Positions 10,651 to 18,273 of a stretch of 64,000 bases of DNA are shown piece after piece. The notes beneath the pieces were generated by a model. It saw only the letters and a list, made by a program, of their open reading frames with translations. It did not search any database and was not told the origin of the DNA. Within the stretch, counting starts at the first letter, position 1; each line of letters opens with the position of its first letter. This stretch comes from an uncultured Christensenella sp. (GTDB taxonomy: Bacteria; Bacillota; Clostridia; Christensenellales; CAG-917): the NCBI GenBank assembly GCA_910577815.1, contig CAJTNO010000001.1:1-64000 (forward strand), written 5' to 3'. The position numbers and the translations under genes are program-made.

Positions 10651-11111
10651 AGTCTGTACTTAATGCACCGATACAGTCTTTGTCAAAAAGGCAGGTTCAA
10701 TCAAGTCATCGTTAAGCTTTTAACTTTTGACAAAAAGTTTAAGTGCTTTTCTCCTTTAATGAGAATTTTGCTTGCGTTTCTCTCCAAATCTTTTTGTTAG
10801 CTTTTACTAAGGTTTTTTGCCCTAATATAATAAATAACAATTTAACTTGCAAATTTTTCCCGAATTTTTGAAAAATAATTGAAAAATTTTATCAAATACA
10901 CAAAATACCGCATCAAGTTGCATTGCCGATTTAAAATTTTCCAATACGTTATTGCAATCTTCCAAAATTAAGCTATGATTATTAAAGGTATTAACATAAG
11001 TAAAACACGGTTTCAAATTAAGCTAAAAAAGGCAGAAGAATTTGTCTGAAATATTACCTAAAGACTAATGATAAATCAATCTCTGATAACAATTCTCGGG
11101 AGGATAAAAAA
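10651..11111. other. AT-rich divergent intergenic region
   Basis: This region of about 460 bp separates the minus-strand surface operon from a plus-strand gene. No convincing gene is present: a 64-codon minus-strand frame (10822-11016) lacks a ribosome site. An imperfect inverted repeat (about 10714-10748, centred on TTTTGACAAAAA) could be an operator or attenuator for the surface operon. A TTGACA-like hexamer on the minus strand (10681-10686) has only a weak partner. Regulatory content is therefore likely but not resolved. Confidence 0.4.
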
Positions 11112-11627
11112 ATGTGCTTCAGTTTATTTAAAAAGAAAAAGAATCAATCGGATATCCCTTTATGGCAACCGGAATCTCAAATGCCGGAGTTATACGAAAA
11201 CAACAACTCCGCCGTGCAGACAGATATAACCGAAGAAAATGATGATAGTTTTTCGCTCCAAATTTCATACAAGTCTGAAGAAAAAGACCCCTTAAGGATA
11301 AATGACCCTACAGAGGAACAGTTAACTGAGGCAATCCAATCGTTGAAAAAACCTGAAATCGATTTTATCTGTCTTTATGGTTCTGCAAAAAAACTAAAGA
11401 TAGGAGATATAAGTTGTTCGTTAGACTCAAGCGATAATACTTTTAATGTAACATTTGAACACTACGAACAGACTAAGAGAGGTATAATCTGTGATTTAGA
11501 TTTTTATAGTCTTACCGAAGCTCAAACTTTACGAGTAATGAAAGACTATATGGGCGAACGTTTACCTATAGAAGAGGACAGTAAGAAAACTTGGGCGTTA
11601 CTTGCTCAACTGATTAAAAATTACTAA
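11112..11627 (+). CDS. Hypothetical protein, 171 aa
   Basis: A soluble, acidic protein with a short basic N-terminus (FKKKKNQ), a low-complexity linker to about residue 60, and a C-terminal alpha/beta domain (about 65-171) ending in TWALLAQLIKNY. There is no signal peptide and no familiar motif. A strong GGAGG site lies 7-8 bases before the ATG, and a good bidirectional terminator follows, so it is expressed as a single gene. I do not recognise the family; an immunity-protein-like fold is a guess only. Confidence 0.7.
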   Translation: MCFSLFKKKKNQSDIPLWQPESQMPELYENNNSAVQTDITEENDDSFSLQISYKSEEKDPLRINDPTEEQLTEAIQSLKKPEIDFICLYGSAKKLKIGDISCSLDSSDNTFNVTFEHYEQTKRGIICDLDFYSLTEAQTLRVMKDYMGERLPIEEDSKKTWALLAQLIKNY

Positions 11628-11719
11628 TAAGTGTTTTGCATATAAATAACTATAAGCGTATCTTTATTCAGCAATTTTGTCAGGGTTATCGCTTACATAA
11701 AATAATTAAGCACATATAA

Positions 11720-11752
11720 AAACAACCCGAATATATAATCGGATTGTTTTTT
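11720..11752. terminator. Bidirectional intrinsic terminator
   Basis: AACAACCCGA and TCGGATTGTT form a 10-bp stem with one mismatch and an AT loop, flanked by a T run on the plus side and an A run on the other. It sits between two convergent genes and can serve both. Confidence 0.8.
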
Positions 11753-11787
11753 ATTATAGTTTTATATGTAGAAAATAATAATAAATA

Positions 11788-12906
11788 TCACCACTTATTT
11801 TCCACATATTCGCAGAAAGCGTACATATCCTTGATTTCAAGCTTTGTACCGTCGTCAAGCGTGACTGTGCCGTTCCACAAGCCGTGAACCTGATGCGAAT
11901 GCATTCTGACGATATTAAGCGCATTCATATCGGAGTGATGGTCGTAAGTCGGCGTCATAGTCAAATCGAACCTGCCGTCCTCCGAAACGAAATGCCAGGG
12001 CTCCATATACTTGTCGGGCTTGGGGAACACTTCAACGTCGACGGAGCCTATCTTATGCGCTACGCCGTCGTAGAACAGACAGGTTTCGGTAGCGTTGCTC
12101 TCGTCGCCGATACCCCAGGTTATTTCAAAGCCGAAGATATGGTCGTTGCCCTCGGCGTCCGTGATATACTGAGCGCCGTTACCCCAATACCAGACGTTTT
12201 TATAGGGCCATACGCCTCTGCCCCAGTCGAGAACGCAGAAGGTATTTTTCTTTTCGAAGGAATACTCCTCGTCGCCGTATTTAAACGTACCCTCGCAGGG
12301 CATACAGTTCTGCTTCATAGTCATAAAGAAGCGTTTAGGCAAATACTCGCCCTTTTTCTTAAACGGAGTGACGATAGTTATATTCTGGTGGTCGTCGAAC
12401 ATATCCATTTGGAATTTAGCCTCTATCATCTTATCCTTTGCGGGACCGACAAACTCGAGGGTACGCGAATTTTTAAGCGTAGTGGCGCGGAAAAGGTACT
12501 TACCTTTTTTATACTCGGCGATATTCGGACGGTCGCAATTTTCGGGAAGAATGACCTTATTTTTTCCGCCGAGCCAAACGGTCATACTTGTAATAAGCTT
12601 TTGCTCCTGACCGCTGACGTCAACGAGCGTAGCGGAAGCATATCCGCCTATGGAGATGTTGGCAATGGAAATCTGAACCATATATTTGCCGTTGCAAAGC
12701 TGATAGAAATCCCACTCCTTGCCTCTCCATTGCGGATGAGCAAAGGTACGGTCGTATTCAAAAACGTTATGACGCGCCCAGCCGCCGCGCACAAGCAGAT
12801 TGCCGTCGGTGTCGAGAAGCTGCGTAGGACGCGTATACTCCACCTGATTGCGTTTTTTATTAAGGTCCTTCCAGCTTATGTACGTCTTATTGATTTGATC
12901 TGCCAT
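11788..12906 (-). CDS. DUF2804-type protein
   Basis: A 372-residue protein with the features of the DUF2804 family: an early segment that converts a carbohydrate- or lipid-like ligand recognition motif (LLVRGGWARHNVFEYDR), and a strongly conserved core, CVLDWGRGVWPYKNVWYWG, at about residues 224-242. The family resembles the lipocalin-like AttH/hydroxyneurosporene synthase fold, and its reaction is not established. There is no signal peptide, so it is probably cytoplasmic. The start is supported by a GGAGGGG site. It stands alone with its own promoter-like sequence upstream and a shared terminator downstream. Confidence 0.85.
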   Translation of the reverse strand: MADQINKTYISWKDLNKKRNQVEYTRPTQLLDTDGNLLVRGGWARHNVFEYDRTFAHPQWRGKEWDFYQLCNGKYMVQISIANISIGGYASATLVDVSGQEQKLITSMTVWLGGKNKVILPENCDRPNIAEYKKGKYLFRATTLKNSRTLEFVGPAKDKMIEAKFQMDMFDDHQNITIVTPFKKKGEYLPKRFFMTMKQNCMPCEGTFKYGDEEYSFEKKNTFCVLDWGRGVWPYKNVWYWGNGAQYITDAEGNDHIFGFEITWGIGDESNATETCLFYDGVAHKIGSVDVEVFPKPDKYMEPWHFVSEDGRFDLTMTPTYDHHSDMNALNIVRMHSHQVHGLWNGTVTLDDGTKLEIKDMYAFCEYVENKW

Positions 12907-12921
12907 AATAACCCCTCCGAG

Positions 12922-12965
12922 GTAACTGATGTTACAATTATATTACAGTTGTAGTAAAAATACAA
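12922..12965 (-). promoter_or_regulatory. Promoter and inverted-repeat operator for the DUF2804 gene
   Basis: On the minus strand, TTGTAT (12960-12965) and TATAAT (12937-12942) are spaced by 17 bp. A perfect inverted repeat, GTAAC-ATCA-GTTAC (12922-12935), lies just downstream, around the expected transcript start, and is well placed to act as an operator. Confidence 0.55.
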
Positions 12966-13030
12966 TAAACATTTTTTTTGCGGTTTTGCCGATTAGAATG
13001 TTTATTACGTAATTTCTGGCGATTTTTAAA

Positions 13031-14158
13031 TCAAAGCTTTCCGTTGAAATCCGAAAACGCCTCCGAAATTTTTATTTTCTGCGGACAAACCGCCTCGCAG
13101 CTACGGCAGCCCACGCACGCCGAGGGACGTTTATCCTCCGACATCTGCCCTATTCGCATAGGCGCGATAAACCCGCCGTTTGTAAAGCTATGCTCGTTGT
13201 AGAGCGATATAAGCAGAGGAATATCCAAGCCCTGCGGACAGTGGCTTACGCAATAGCGGCATTCCGTACAGGGCAGCGCCGTCTTTGCCGTCATATCCTT
13301 AGCAATTTCAAACAACACGTCGCGCTCGCGCTCGGATACGGGCTTAAACTCCTCGAAGGTTTGAATATTCTGCTTAAGCTGCTCGAAATTGGACATTCCC
13401 GACAGCGTAACCGTAACCTCGGGAATAGCCTGTAAAAATCTGAACGCCCACGCCGCGGGAGTTTCGTCCGCGCGTAATTCCTTAAGTCTTGCAGTATGCT
13501 CGTCGCTGAGGTTTGCAAGTCTGCCGCCGCGCACGGGCTCCATAACCCAGACGGGAATACCCCATTCCTTTAAAAGCGCAACCTTGTCCTTAGCCGCCTG
13601 AAAATCCCAATCGACATAGTTTAGCTGAACCTGACAGAACTCCATATCCTTGCCGTACGCGTCGAGGAAGCGCTCGAGCGTATTCTGGTCGCCGTGGACG
13701 GAAAATCCAAGATGACGTATGCGTCCGTTGCGCTTTTGCTCGGTTAGATAGTCGTAAATGCCGTAGCTTCTGTCAAGATATGCGTCTATATTCATTTCGC
13801 AGACGTTGTGGAAAAGGTAGAAATCGAAATAATCGACCTGACATTTTTCAAGCTGTTTTTCAAAAATTTCCTGCACCTTACCCATATTTGCGAGGTCGTA
13901 GCCGGGGAACTTATCCGCAAGATAAAAGCTCTCGCGCGGATACTCCTTAAGCGTTCTGCCCATAACAAGCTCGGAATGTCCGTTATGATATCCCCAAGCG
14001 GTATCGAAATAGTTTACGCCCTTTTCTATTGCGTATTTCACCATTTCGCGAACTGCGGGCTCGTTTATATCCGCCTCGTCGTCGCTCAGCTTAGGCAGGC
14101 GCATAGCGCCCATAGCGAGCGATGAAATTTTAATATCCTGAAAATCGTTGTAAATCAT
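13031..14158 (-). CDS. Aldo/keto reductase with C-terminal 2x[4Fe-4S] domain
   Basis: A 375-residue oxidoreductase. The N-terminal 270 residues form the TIM-barrel aldo/keto reductase, with the FDTAWGYHNGHSE segment holding the catalytic Tyr and the LGFSVHG segment. The C-terminus carries two ferredoxin-type clusters, CTECRYCVSHCP (about 297-308) and CVGCRSCEAVCP (about 349-360). This fusion is common in anaerobes and is thought to link an NAD(P)-type barrel to electron carriers; the substrate is unknown. It starts 11 bp after the EamA transporter gene, so the two are probably co-transcribed. Confidence 0.9.
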   Translation of the reverse strand: MIYNDFQDIKISSLAMGAMRLPKLSDDEADINEPAVREMVKYAIEKGVNYFDTAWGYHNGHSELVMGRTLKEYPRESFYLADKFPGYDLANMGKVQEIFEKQLEKCQVDYFDFYLFHNVCEMNIDAYLDRSYGIYDYLTEQKRNGRIRHLGFSVHGDQNTLERFLDAYGKDMEFCQVQLNYVDWDFQAAKDKVALLKEWGIPVWVMEPVRGGRLANLSDEHTARLKELRADETPAAWAFRFLQAIPEVTVTLSGMSNFEQLKQNIQTFEEFKPVSERERDVLFEIAKDMTAKTALPCTECRYCVSHCPQGLDIPLLISLYNEHSFTNGGFIAPMRIGQMSEDKRPSACVGCRSCEAVCPQKIKISEAFSDFNGKL

Positions 14159-14169
14159 AAATTCCTCTT

Positions 14170-15108
14170 TTATTTTTTGGTTGAGGATAGTATATACTGC
14201 TTTTTGTCAAATTGCAAAAACTTTTTTGGAAAAGCCGCCTGCGCGAGTATGACGGCAACAAACACGAGCATACAACCTGCGAGCTCGGCGGAGGAATGCG
14301 TTTCTCCGAGGATTAAGATACCGCCAATCATACCCACAACGGATTCGAGGCTCATAATGAGCGCGGCAACGGAAGGCTCGGTAAACTTCTGACCGACGGT
14401 CTGCAAGGTATAACCTATACCTGCCGAGAAAACGCCAACGTACATTATCGAAACGATACTTTCGCTTATAACCGCGCCGTCGGGAAAGCCAACAACGCCC
14501 ATACCTGCAATGCTAATCACGGCGCAGGTAACAAACTGCACCAACGTCAGCTTAAACGGGTCGGACTCCTGCCCGAAAACATCAATAAACAGAATTTGAA
14601 GCGCAAAGAATACGGTGCTTGCAAGTCCCAAAAAATCGCCGATTCCTATAGCCTCGCTGCCGCTCGAGCACATAAGCCAGAAGCCTGCAATGGCTACGGG
14701 TATCGCAAACCTGCTCGGAACGCTGATTTTTTTAGCGGCAAGCAAGCCGAGGACGGGAACGAGAACGATATACAGCGCGGTAATAAAGCCCGCCCTGCCC
14801 GCGGTGGTGTACATCATCCCGTACTGCTGAAGATTGCTTGCAAGAAACAGCGAAACGCCGCATATAACGCCGCCGAGGAGAGTGCTTTTATTCCAAGGCA
14901 GAGATTTGATACCCTTCTTTTTATTTATAAGCTCGTAAACCAAGAGCAAAACGCAAATTACGCCGCTTGCAAGACAGAAGCGTATGCCGTTAAAAGCGAT
15001 TGGATTTATCTGATTTGCCGCGGAACGCTGAAAAGCGAACGCAAGCCCCCATACCAAAGCGCAGAGAAGCAGCATAGAATTTCCGAATAATTTACGTTTA
15101 TTATTCAT
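14170..15108 (-). CDS. EamA/DMT-family transporter
   Basis: A 312-residue inner-membrane protein with about ten hydrophobic helices arranged as two EamA repeats; each repeat starts with a small-residue-rich helix (LLCALVWGLAFAFQRSAAN; GIGDFLGLASTVFFALQ). The drug/metabolite transporter superfamily exports metabolites or amino acids, and the substrate cannot be read from sequence. It is first in a likely two-gene operon with the aldo/keto reductase. Confidence 0.9.
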   Translation of the reverse strand: MNNKRKLFGNSMLLLCALVWGLAFAFQRSAANQINPIAFNGIRFCLASGVICVLLLVYELINKKKGIKSLPWNKSTLLGGVICGVSLFLASNLQQYGMMYTTAGRAGFITALYIVLVPVLGLLAAKKISVPSRFAIPVAIAGFWLMCSSGSEAIGIGDFLGLASTVFFALQILFIDVFGQESDPFKLTLVQFVTCAVISIAGMGVVGFPDGAVISESIVSIMYVGVFSAGIGYTLQTVGQKFTEPSVAALIMSLESVVGMIGGILILGETHSSAELAGCMLVFVAVILAQAAFPKKFLQFDKKQYILSSTKK

Positions 15109-15226
15109 ACACGACCGTCAATATAAAATACCGCGCCGAGGCGCGATACAATTATAGTATAATATGCAAAGCATAGTCAAACGGTTTACCGATAACAGGG
15201 GGAGTTATTAAAAGTTGAATATTTTT

Positions 15227-15270
15227 ACTCAATATAGTGAGTGTTACACTCAAAATTTATTTTATATGAT
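15227..15270 (+). promoter_or_regulatory. Overlapping inverted repeats (putative operator) with a possible -10
   Basis: ACTCA (15227-15231), TGAGT (15238-15242) and ACACTCA (15246-15252) form two overlapping inverted repeats, including the perfect 7-1-7 palindrome TGAGTGTTACACTCA (15238-15252). A TATGAT (15265-15270) could be the -10 of the downstream gene, which would put the operator over the -35. The -35 itself is poor, so control by an activator or repressor is plausible. Confidence 0.45.
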
Positions 15271-15306
15271 AAATTTAGTTCATCAACGAAATAAAAGGAA
15301 CCAATT

Positions 15307-15597
15307 ATGCAAAAGACAACTCTTATAAATATGCTGTATTATGCGCAACGCGAAGCTTTTAAATGCTTTGACGAATATAAAGAACTTGAGGAATATATAA
15401 CCGCATACTGCGAAATAGGCAAACGACTGTTAGCGACGTTTAATAACAACGCTGAAATGATAAAGCTCTATAACCGATTAGACATAGCTCGAACCGAGTA
15501 CGACTGCAAATTGGAAGAGAACGCCTACTGTCACGGCTTTAAAGCGGGCTTTCAAATGGCTATAGAACTCGGTATGACGGAAATAACATACAAGTAA
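15307..15597 (+). CDS. Small helical protein, 96 aa (possibly DUF6809-like)
   Basis: A mostly alpha-helical, soluble protein with a C-terminal HGFKAGFQMAIELGM segment. That pattern recalls the small DUF6809-type proteins found in Clostridia; this assignment is from memory and tentative. An AGGA site precedes the ATG. It is host-side DNA, directly upstream of the tandem repeat and prophage junction. Confidence 0.65.
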   Translation: MQKTTLINMLYYAQREAFKCFDEYKELEEYITAYCEIGKRLLATFNNNAEMIKLYNRLDIARTEYDCKLEENAYCHGFKAGFQMAIELGMTEITYK

Positions 15598-15628
15598 GCT
15601 TAAAAATCCTACCATACAAAAAACGCAA

Positions 15629-15740
15629 GCACCTTAACGCAAACAAATAAAACGAATTGTTAAAGCGCACTATTTTGCTTCAGACAAGGAAAAGGCACTT
15701 TTGCGAACCGCCTAATGTACATTTTCGTACGTGACGGCGA
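15629..15740. repeat. 112-bp tandem repeat, unit 1
   Basis: This unit begins GCACCTTAACGC and ends GTGACGGCGA. It is followed directly by a second 112-bp copy differing at a handful of positions. It contains the 22-bp segment (15659-15680) that is also found inverted at the oadB end (52320-52341). A small hairpin, CGTAC-N6-GTACG, lies near its end. Confidence 0.9.
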
Positions 15741-15852
15741 GCACCTTAACGCAGACAAATAAAACGAATTGTTAAAGCGCACTATTTTGCTTCAGACAAG
15801 GAAAAGGCGCTTTTGCGAACCGCCTAACGTACATTCACGTACGTGACGGCGA
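15741..15852. repeat. 112-bp tandem repeat, unit 2
   Basis: The second copy is in the same orientation. Here the AAAGGCGCTTTTGC arm (15803-15816) is intact and can pair with the 14 bases just past the unit (15853-15866), whereas unit 1 has a substitution in that arm. The shared 22-bp segment is at 15771-15792. Confidence 0.9.
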
Positions 15853-15866
15853 GCAAAAGCGCCTTT
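15803..15866. repeat. Long imperfect palindrome at the 3' end of host genes
   Basis: Three nested arms fold into one hairpin: a perfect 14-bp outer stem (15803-15816 with 15853-15866), an inner CGCC/GGCG stem, and an apical ACGTAC/GTACGT stem. It lies beyond the stop of a plus-strand gene. A piece of the same element overlaps the oadB stop, so it behaves like a REP/terminator-type intergenic element. Confidence 0.75.
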
Positions 15867-15875
15867 AACGCTGTT
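15853..15875. other. Left prophage junction (attL, inferred)
   Basis: Host sequence GCAAAAGCGCCTTT (15853-15866) is one arm of a palindromic repeat; it then breaks into AACGCTG, taken as phage. The short bases common to both junctions are only about AA, as expected for large serine recombinases, which use very short crossover cores. Confidence 0.5.
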
Positions 15876-16006
15876 TTTATTACGCACAGAATTTTTATAC
15901 TGTCCCTGCGATGGACGACGCACAAAAACTCTAAATATTTCCCGTGGAAAAATGTCAATCGTTCCGTTTGCTGAGTTTACTCGCACATCGGTATAATCGA
16001 TTGAGC

Positions 16007-16867
16007 TTAGTTACCAGCATCGTATTTCGCTACCGTTATAGATGCAACGGGTTGACTTACGGTGCTATCGGAGAGCGCAACAGTCGGCGAGCTGACTGCT
16101 TCAGAAACAGGCTCAACAATTTGATGGCGGGCTTTCCATTCCGCAATCTTGGCGGCGCGTAACGCTCTTTCTTGTGCGGCTTCCTCCTCACAGATTTGCT
16201 GATAGATTCTATCGTCCTCTTCACGTTGCTTTGCCTCTGCTTCGGCATTTGCCTCTGCTTCGGCTTGCTCTTTAAGTACCGCTTGCTGCAGTTCGTCGAG
16301 TTTATCGGCGGCAGATTCCCCACCGAGGAATTTCACATACTTGCGTATTCTTGCCCACGTTTCGGAGTCATGTCCCAAATAGATGACCGCCACGGCGAGC
16401 AGGATAAATACAAATACGGTAACCACCACAGCGAGGACTATGTTGTACGGATTGGGAATACAGCTCAATGTCGTCAAAAAATAATTGACCGCATAGCCGC
16501 CCCCTGCGCACAACAATGCTATGAAAACAACGACCACTGTTGTGATTTTATTGTTTTTCACGTTTGTTCTCAACTTTTTGAAAAAATTTTTCATAGTTGT
16601 TTTCTCCTCATTGTTGATTTTTGATACTGATGATATCGTTCGTAATACGATCGGTATCGCTTTGACTGCGACTCTCTTTACAAGATCCGCCGCCTTTTTT
16701 GATTGAATGCTTATCTTGATGGCTTTGCATAAGGTGAGTCCGCTTGCCATTGCCGCCAAAATCTGAACAGACATTGCCGACACGGCAATTGAGAGTATCC
16801 CGAACGCAAGGTCAATAATTGATAAGATAATCAATCCAATTTGCGACCTGCGCTCTTTTGCCGCCAT
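16007..16867 (-). CDS. Prophage membrane protein with coiled-coil tail, 286 aa
   Basis: The last gene of the late operon. About four hydrophobic helices occur in two pairs (about residues 10-50 and 105-165), followed by a long charged coiled coil rich in EAEANAEAEAKQREEDD, then a Ser/Val-rich tail. The ATG at 16867 has an AGAGGT site; the upstream GTG at 16876 is less likely. A second in-frame ATG at 16594 also has a GGAG site, so a shorter product of 195 residues with two helices plus the coiled coil is possible. Position after the tail fibre genes is where holins and endolysins usually lie, but no hydrolase motif is present. Function unknown. Confidence 0.7.
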   Translation of the reverse strand: MAAKERRSQIGLIILSIIDLAFGILSIAVSAMSVQILAAMASGLTLCKAIKISIQSKKAADLVKRVAVKAIPIVLRTISSVSKINNEEKTTMKNFFKKLRTNVKNNKITTVVVVFIALLCAGGGYAVNYFLTTLSCIPNPYNIVLAVVVTVFVFILLAVAVIYLGHDSETWARIRKYVKFLGGESAADKLDELQQAVLKEQAEAEANAEAEAKQREEDDRIYQQICEEEAAQERALRAAKIAEWKARHQIVEPVSEAVSSPTVALSDSTVSQPVASITVAKYDAGN

Positions 16868-16879
16868 GCTCCGCACCTC

Positions 16880-17191
16880 TCAATTGATTTTGTTTGCCGA
16901 AGCCGCCGCAGGCGCATTGCAGGTTGCAATAAGCACAGTGTCATCGGTCCGCTCCGCCACAGCGTTGTCTTCTTGTTTGCTCGCGCGCTTGAGTTCGTCA
17001 ATCCATCCGTCGAGTTTTGCACATTCCGCATTGATGTTTGAAACATCACCAACAGCGGCGAGCTCTGTTTCGACATTTTCGAGTTCGTCAAGCAAACTCT
17101 TTTTGTGCGCTTCGAGTTCACTGCGCTTGGCAAGCGTTGCTACTCTTTCGGATTTTTGCTTCTCAAGGTATTTGATAAGTTCCGCGTTCAT
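16880..17191 (-). CDS. Small coiled-coil protein, 103 aa
   Basis: A soluble, charged protein dominated by a heptad-like helix (about 1-75; LEAHKKSLLDELENVETELA), with an Ala-rich C-terminus. An AGGAGG site precedes the ATG. It sits between two membrane-protein genes of the terminal prophage cassette and could bridge them. The family is not recognised. Confidence 0.7.
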   Translation of the reverse strand: MNAELIKYLEKQKSERVATLAKRSELEAHKKSLLDELENVETELAAVGDVSNINAECAKLDGWIDELKRASKQEDNAVAERTDDTVLIATCNAPAAASANKIN

Positions 17192-17235
17192 AGTTGCCCT
17201 CCTTTGATATATTCCGAGTGCCTAAGCACTTTCGG

Positions 17236-17907
17236 TCAAATTTTATTTAGACACTTGAGTGTCGTTAAACATGCCGCCATAATCACACCCAGTCCGAGAA
17301 GTATCCATATTGTCATTCTGATTTTGGGTCTACTGGTTGTGTTAATATCCTCATATCGGCATACAAGGCTGTCGAGCCTATCCATCAAGAACTCGGCAAA
17401 TCCAAACGGCACGCCAATTACAAGCGTTTTCAATATGTAGAAAGGCGCAAGTAATATCACCATAATTACCATAACCCATTGAGGAAGATGTTTCTTGATT
17501 CCGAAATCTTCAAGAACAGCCTCATATAAAGTTCGGCGCGCCTTTTGTATTCTTGTTTCCGCCTCGATATTTGCGGCTGTTGCATCTTTCTTTTTTGCTT
17601 CCGCCTTTCCGATAAGTTCGTCCGTCTTTTCGCCTGTGAGCTTCTTTGCGGTTTTCTCATCGGTTACGGCACTGGCTGTAGCCATGGCGTTGACCACGTC
17701 TTCTGCCTGCTCTTCAACACTTCTGCTGCTGTCGAAAGTTATTTTGATATCGTTGACGCCTAATTCTCCGAGCGATTTTGATTGCTTGCCCGACAATGGG
17801 TCAACGAGCTGTCGTTCGTTGCGCTCCGACGAAGTAGGTTGCTCACTTTGTAAAGCGGCGACACGCTCCTGCTCTACGGCTTGCTCAATTTTGTCAATGC
17901 TGTCCAT
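17236..17907 (-). CDS. Prophage membrane protein with soluble N-terminal coiled coil, 223 aa
   Basis: The first 130 residues are hydrophilic and helical (GEKTDELIGKAEAKKKDA), followed by two or three transmembrane helices (about 140-165, and 195-220 near the C-terminus). The start at 17907 is chosen because a GAGGAGGAG stretch precedes it and it follows the upstream stop by one base; an upstream in-frame ATG at 18015 would overlap the previous gene heavily. Member of the terminal cassette; a holin-like or superinfection-exclusion role are alternatives that cannot be separated from sequence. Confidence 0.7.
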   Translation of the reverse strand: MDSIDKIEQAVEQERVAALQSEQPTSSERNERQLVDPLSGKQSKSLGELGVNDIKITFDSSRSVEEQAEDVVNAMATASAVTDEKTAKKLTGEKTDELIGKAEAKKKDATAANIEAETRIQKARRTLYEAVLEDFGIKKHLPQWVMVIMVILLAPFYILKTLVIGVPFGFAEFLMDRLDSLVCRYEDINTTSRPKIRMTIWILLGLGVIMAACLTTLKCLNKI

Positions 17908-17908
17908 A

Positions 17909-18187
17909 TCACTCCTCCTCTGTTCCTTTGGGCTTATCCACAATTTCAAACGACTGCACAATGATGTCGCCGATGTCTTCGTAGTGTTCTGCGACAAGTT
18001 GTGTTTCCTCATCAAAATCGGGAAGCTCTGCAGGTTTCATATTTTTAAAGCCTACGCTTCTCAATTGTTGCTCGGTTGGGTTCTCCACAATCTCTCCATT
18101 AATTTCCATGGTTGCGTTGATTGTGGTTGGTTGCAACTCAAGTGCACCGTCAGGGTTAAGACGATATAAACTGTAACTTTTGCTCAT
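17909..18187 (-). CDS. Small tail-fibre-associated type protein, 92 aa
   Basis: An acidic protein with the pattern PDFDEETQLVAEHYEDIG followed by IVQSFEIVD. Comparable small proteins (x-D-x-E-T-Q-x-V then a beta strand) occur beside tail fibre genes in many Clostridia and Bacillus prophages; the function is unproven and the comparison is from memory. A strong AGGAGG site is present. It lies directly after the adhesin gene. Confidence 0.65.
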   Translation of the reverse strand: MSKSYSLYRLNPDGALELQPTTINATMEINGEIVENPTEQQLRSVGFKNMKPAELPDFDEETQLVAEHYEDIGDIIVQSFEIVDKPKGTEEE

Positions 18188-18273
18188 TTTTCCTCCTTGT
18201 ATTCGCCAATATAACGTTGCGACACTGCACTTTAATGATTTAAACTTTCATATATGCGCCTATGCACTTCTTA

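Noticed and set aside
10822..11016. 64-codon minus-strand frame in the AT-rich gap
   Set aside because: No ribosome binding site, no motif, and AT-rich composition expected from non-coding DNA.
11884..12954. 356-codon plus-strand frame opposite the DUF2804-type gene
   Set aside because: The minus-strand product has a clear family motif, promoter and ribosome site; the plus frame is a shadow.
15629..15852. CRISPR array
   Set aside because: There are only two 112-bp copies directly abutting, with no spacers and no cas genes.
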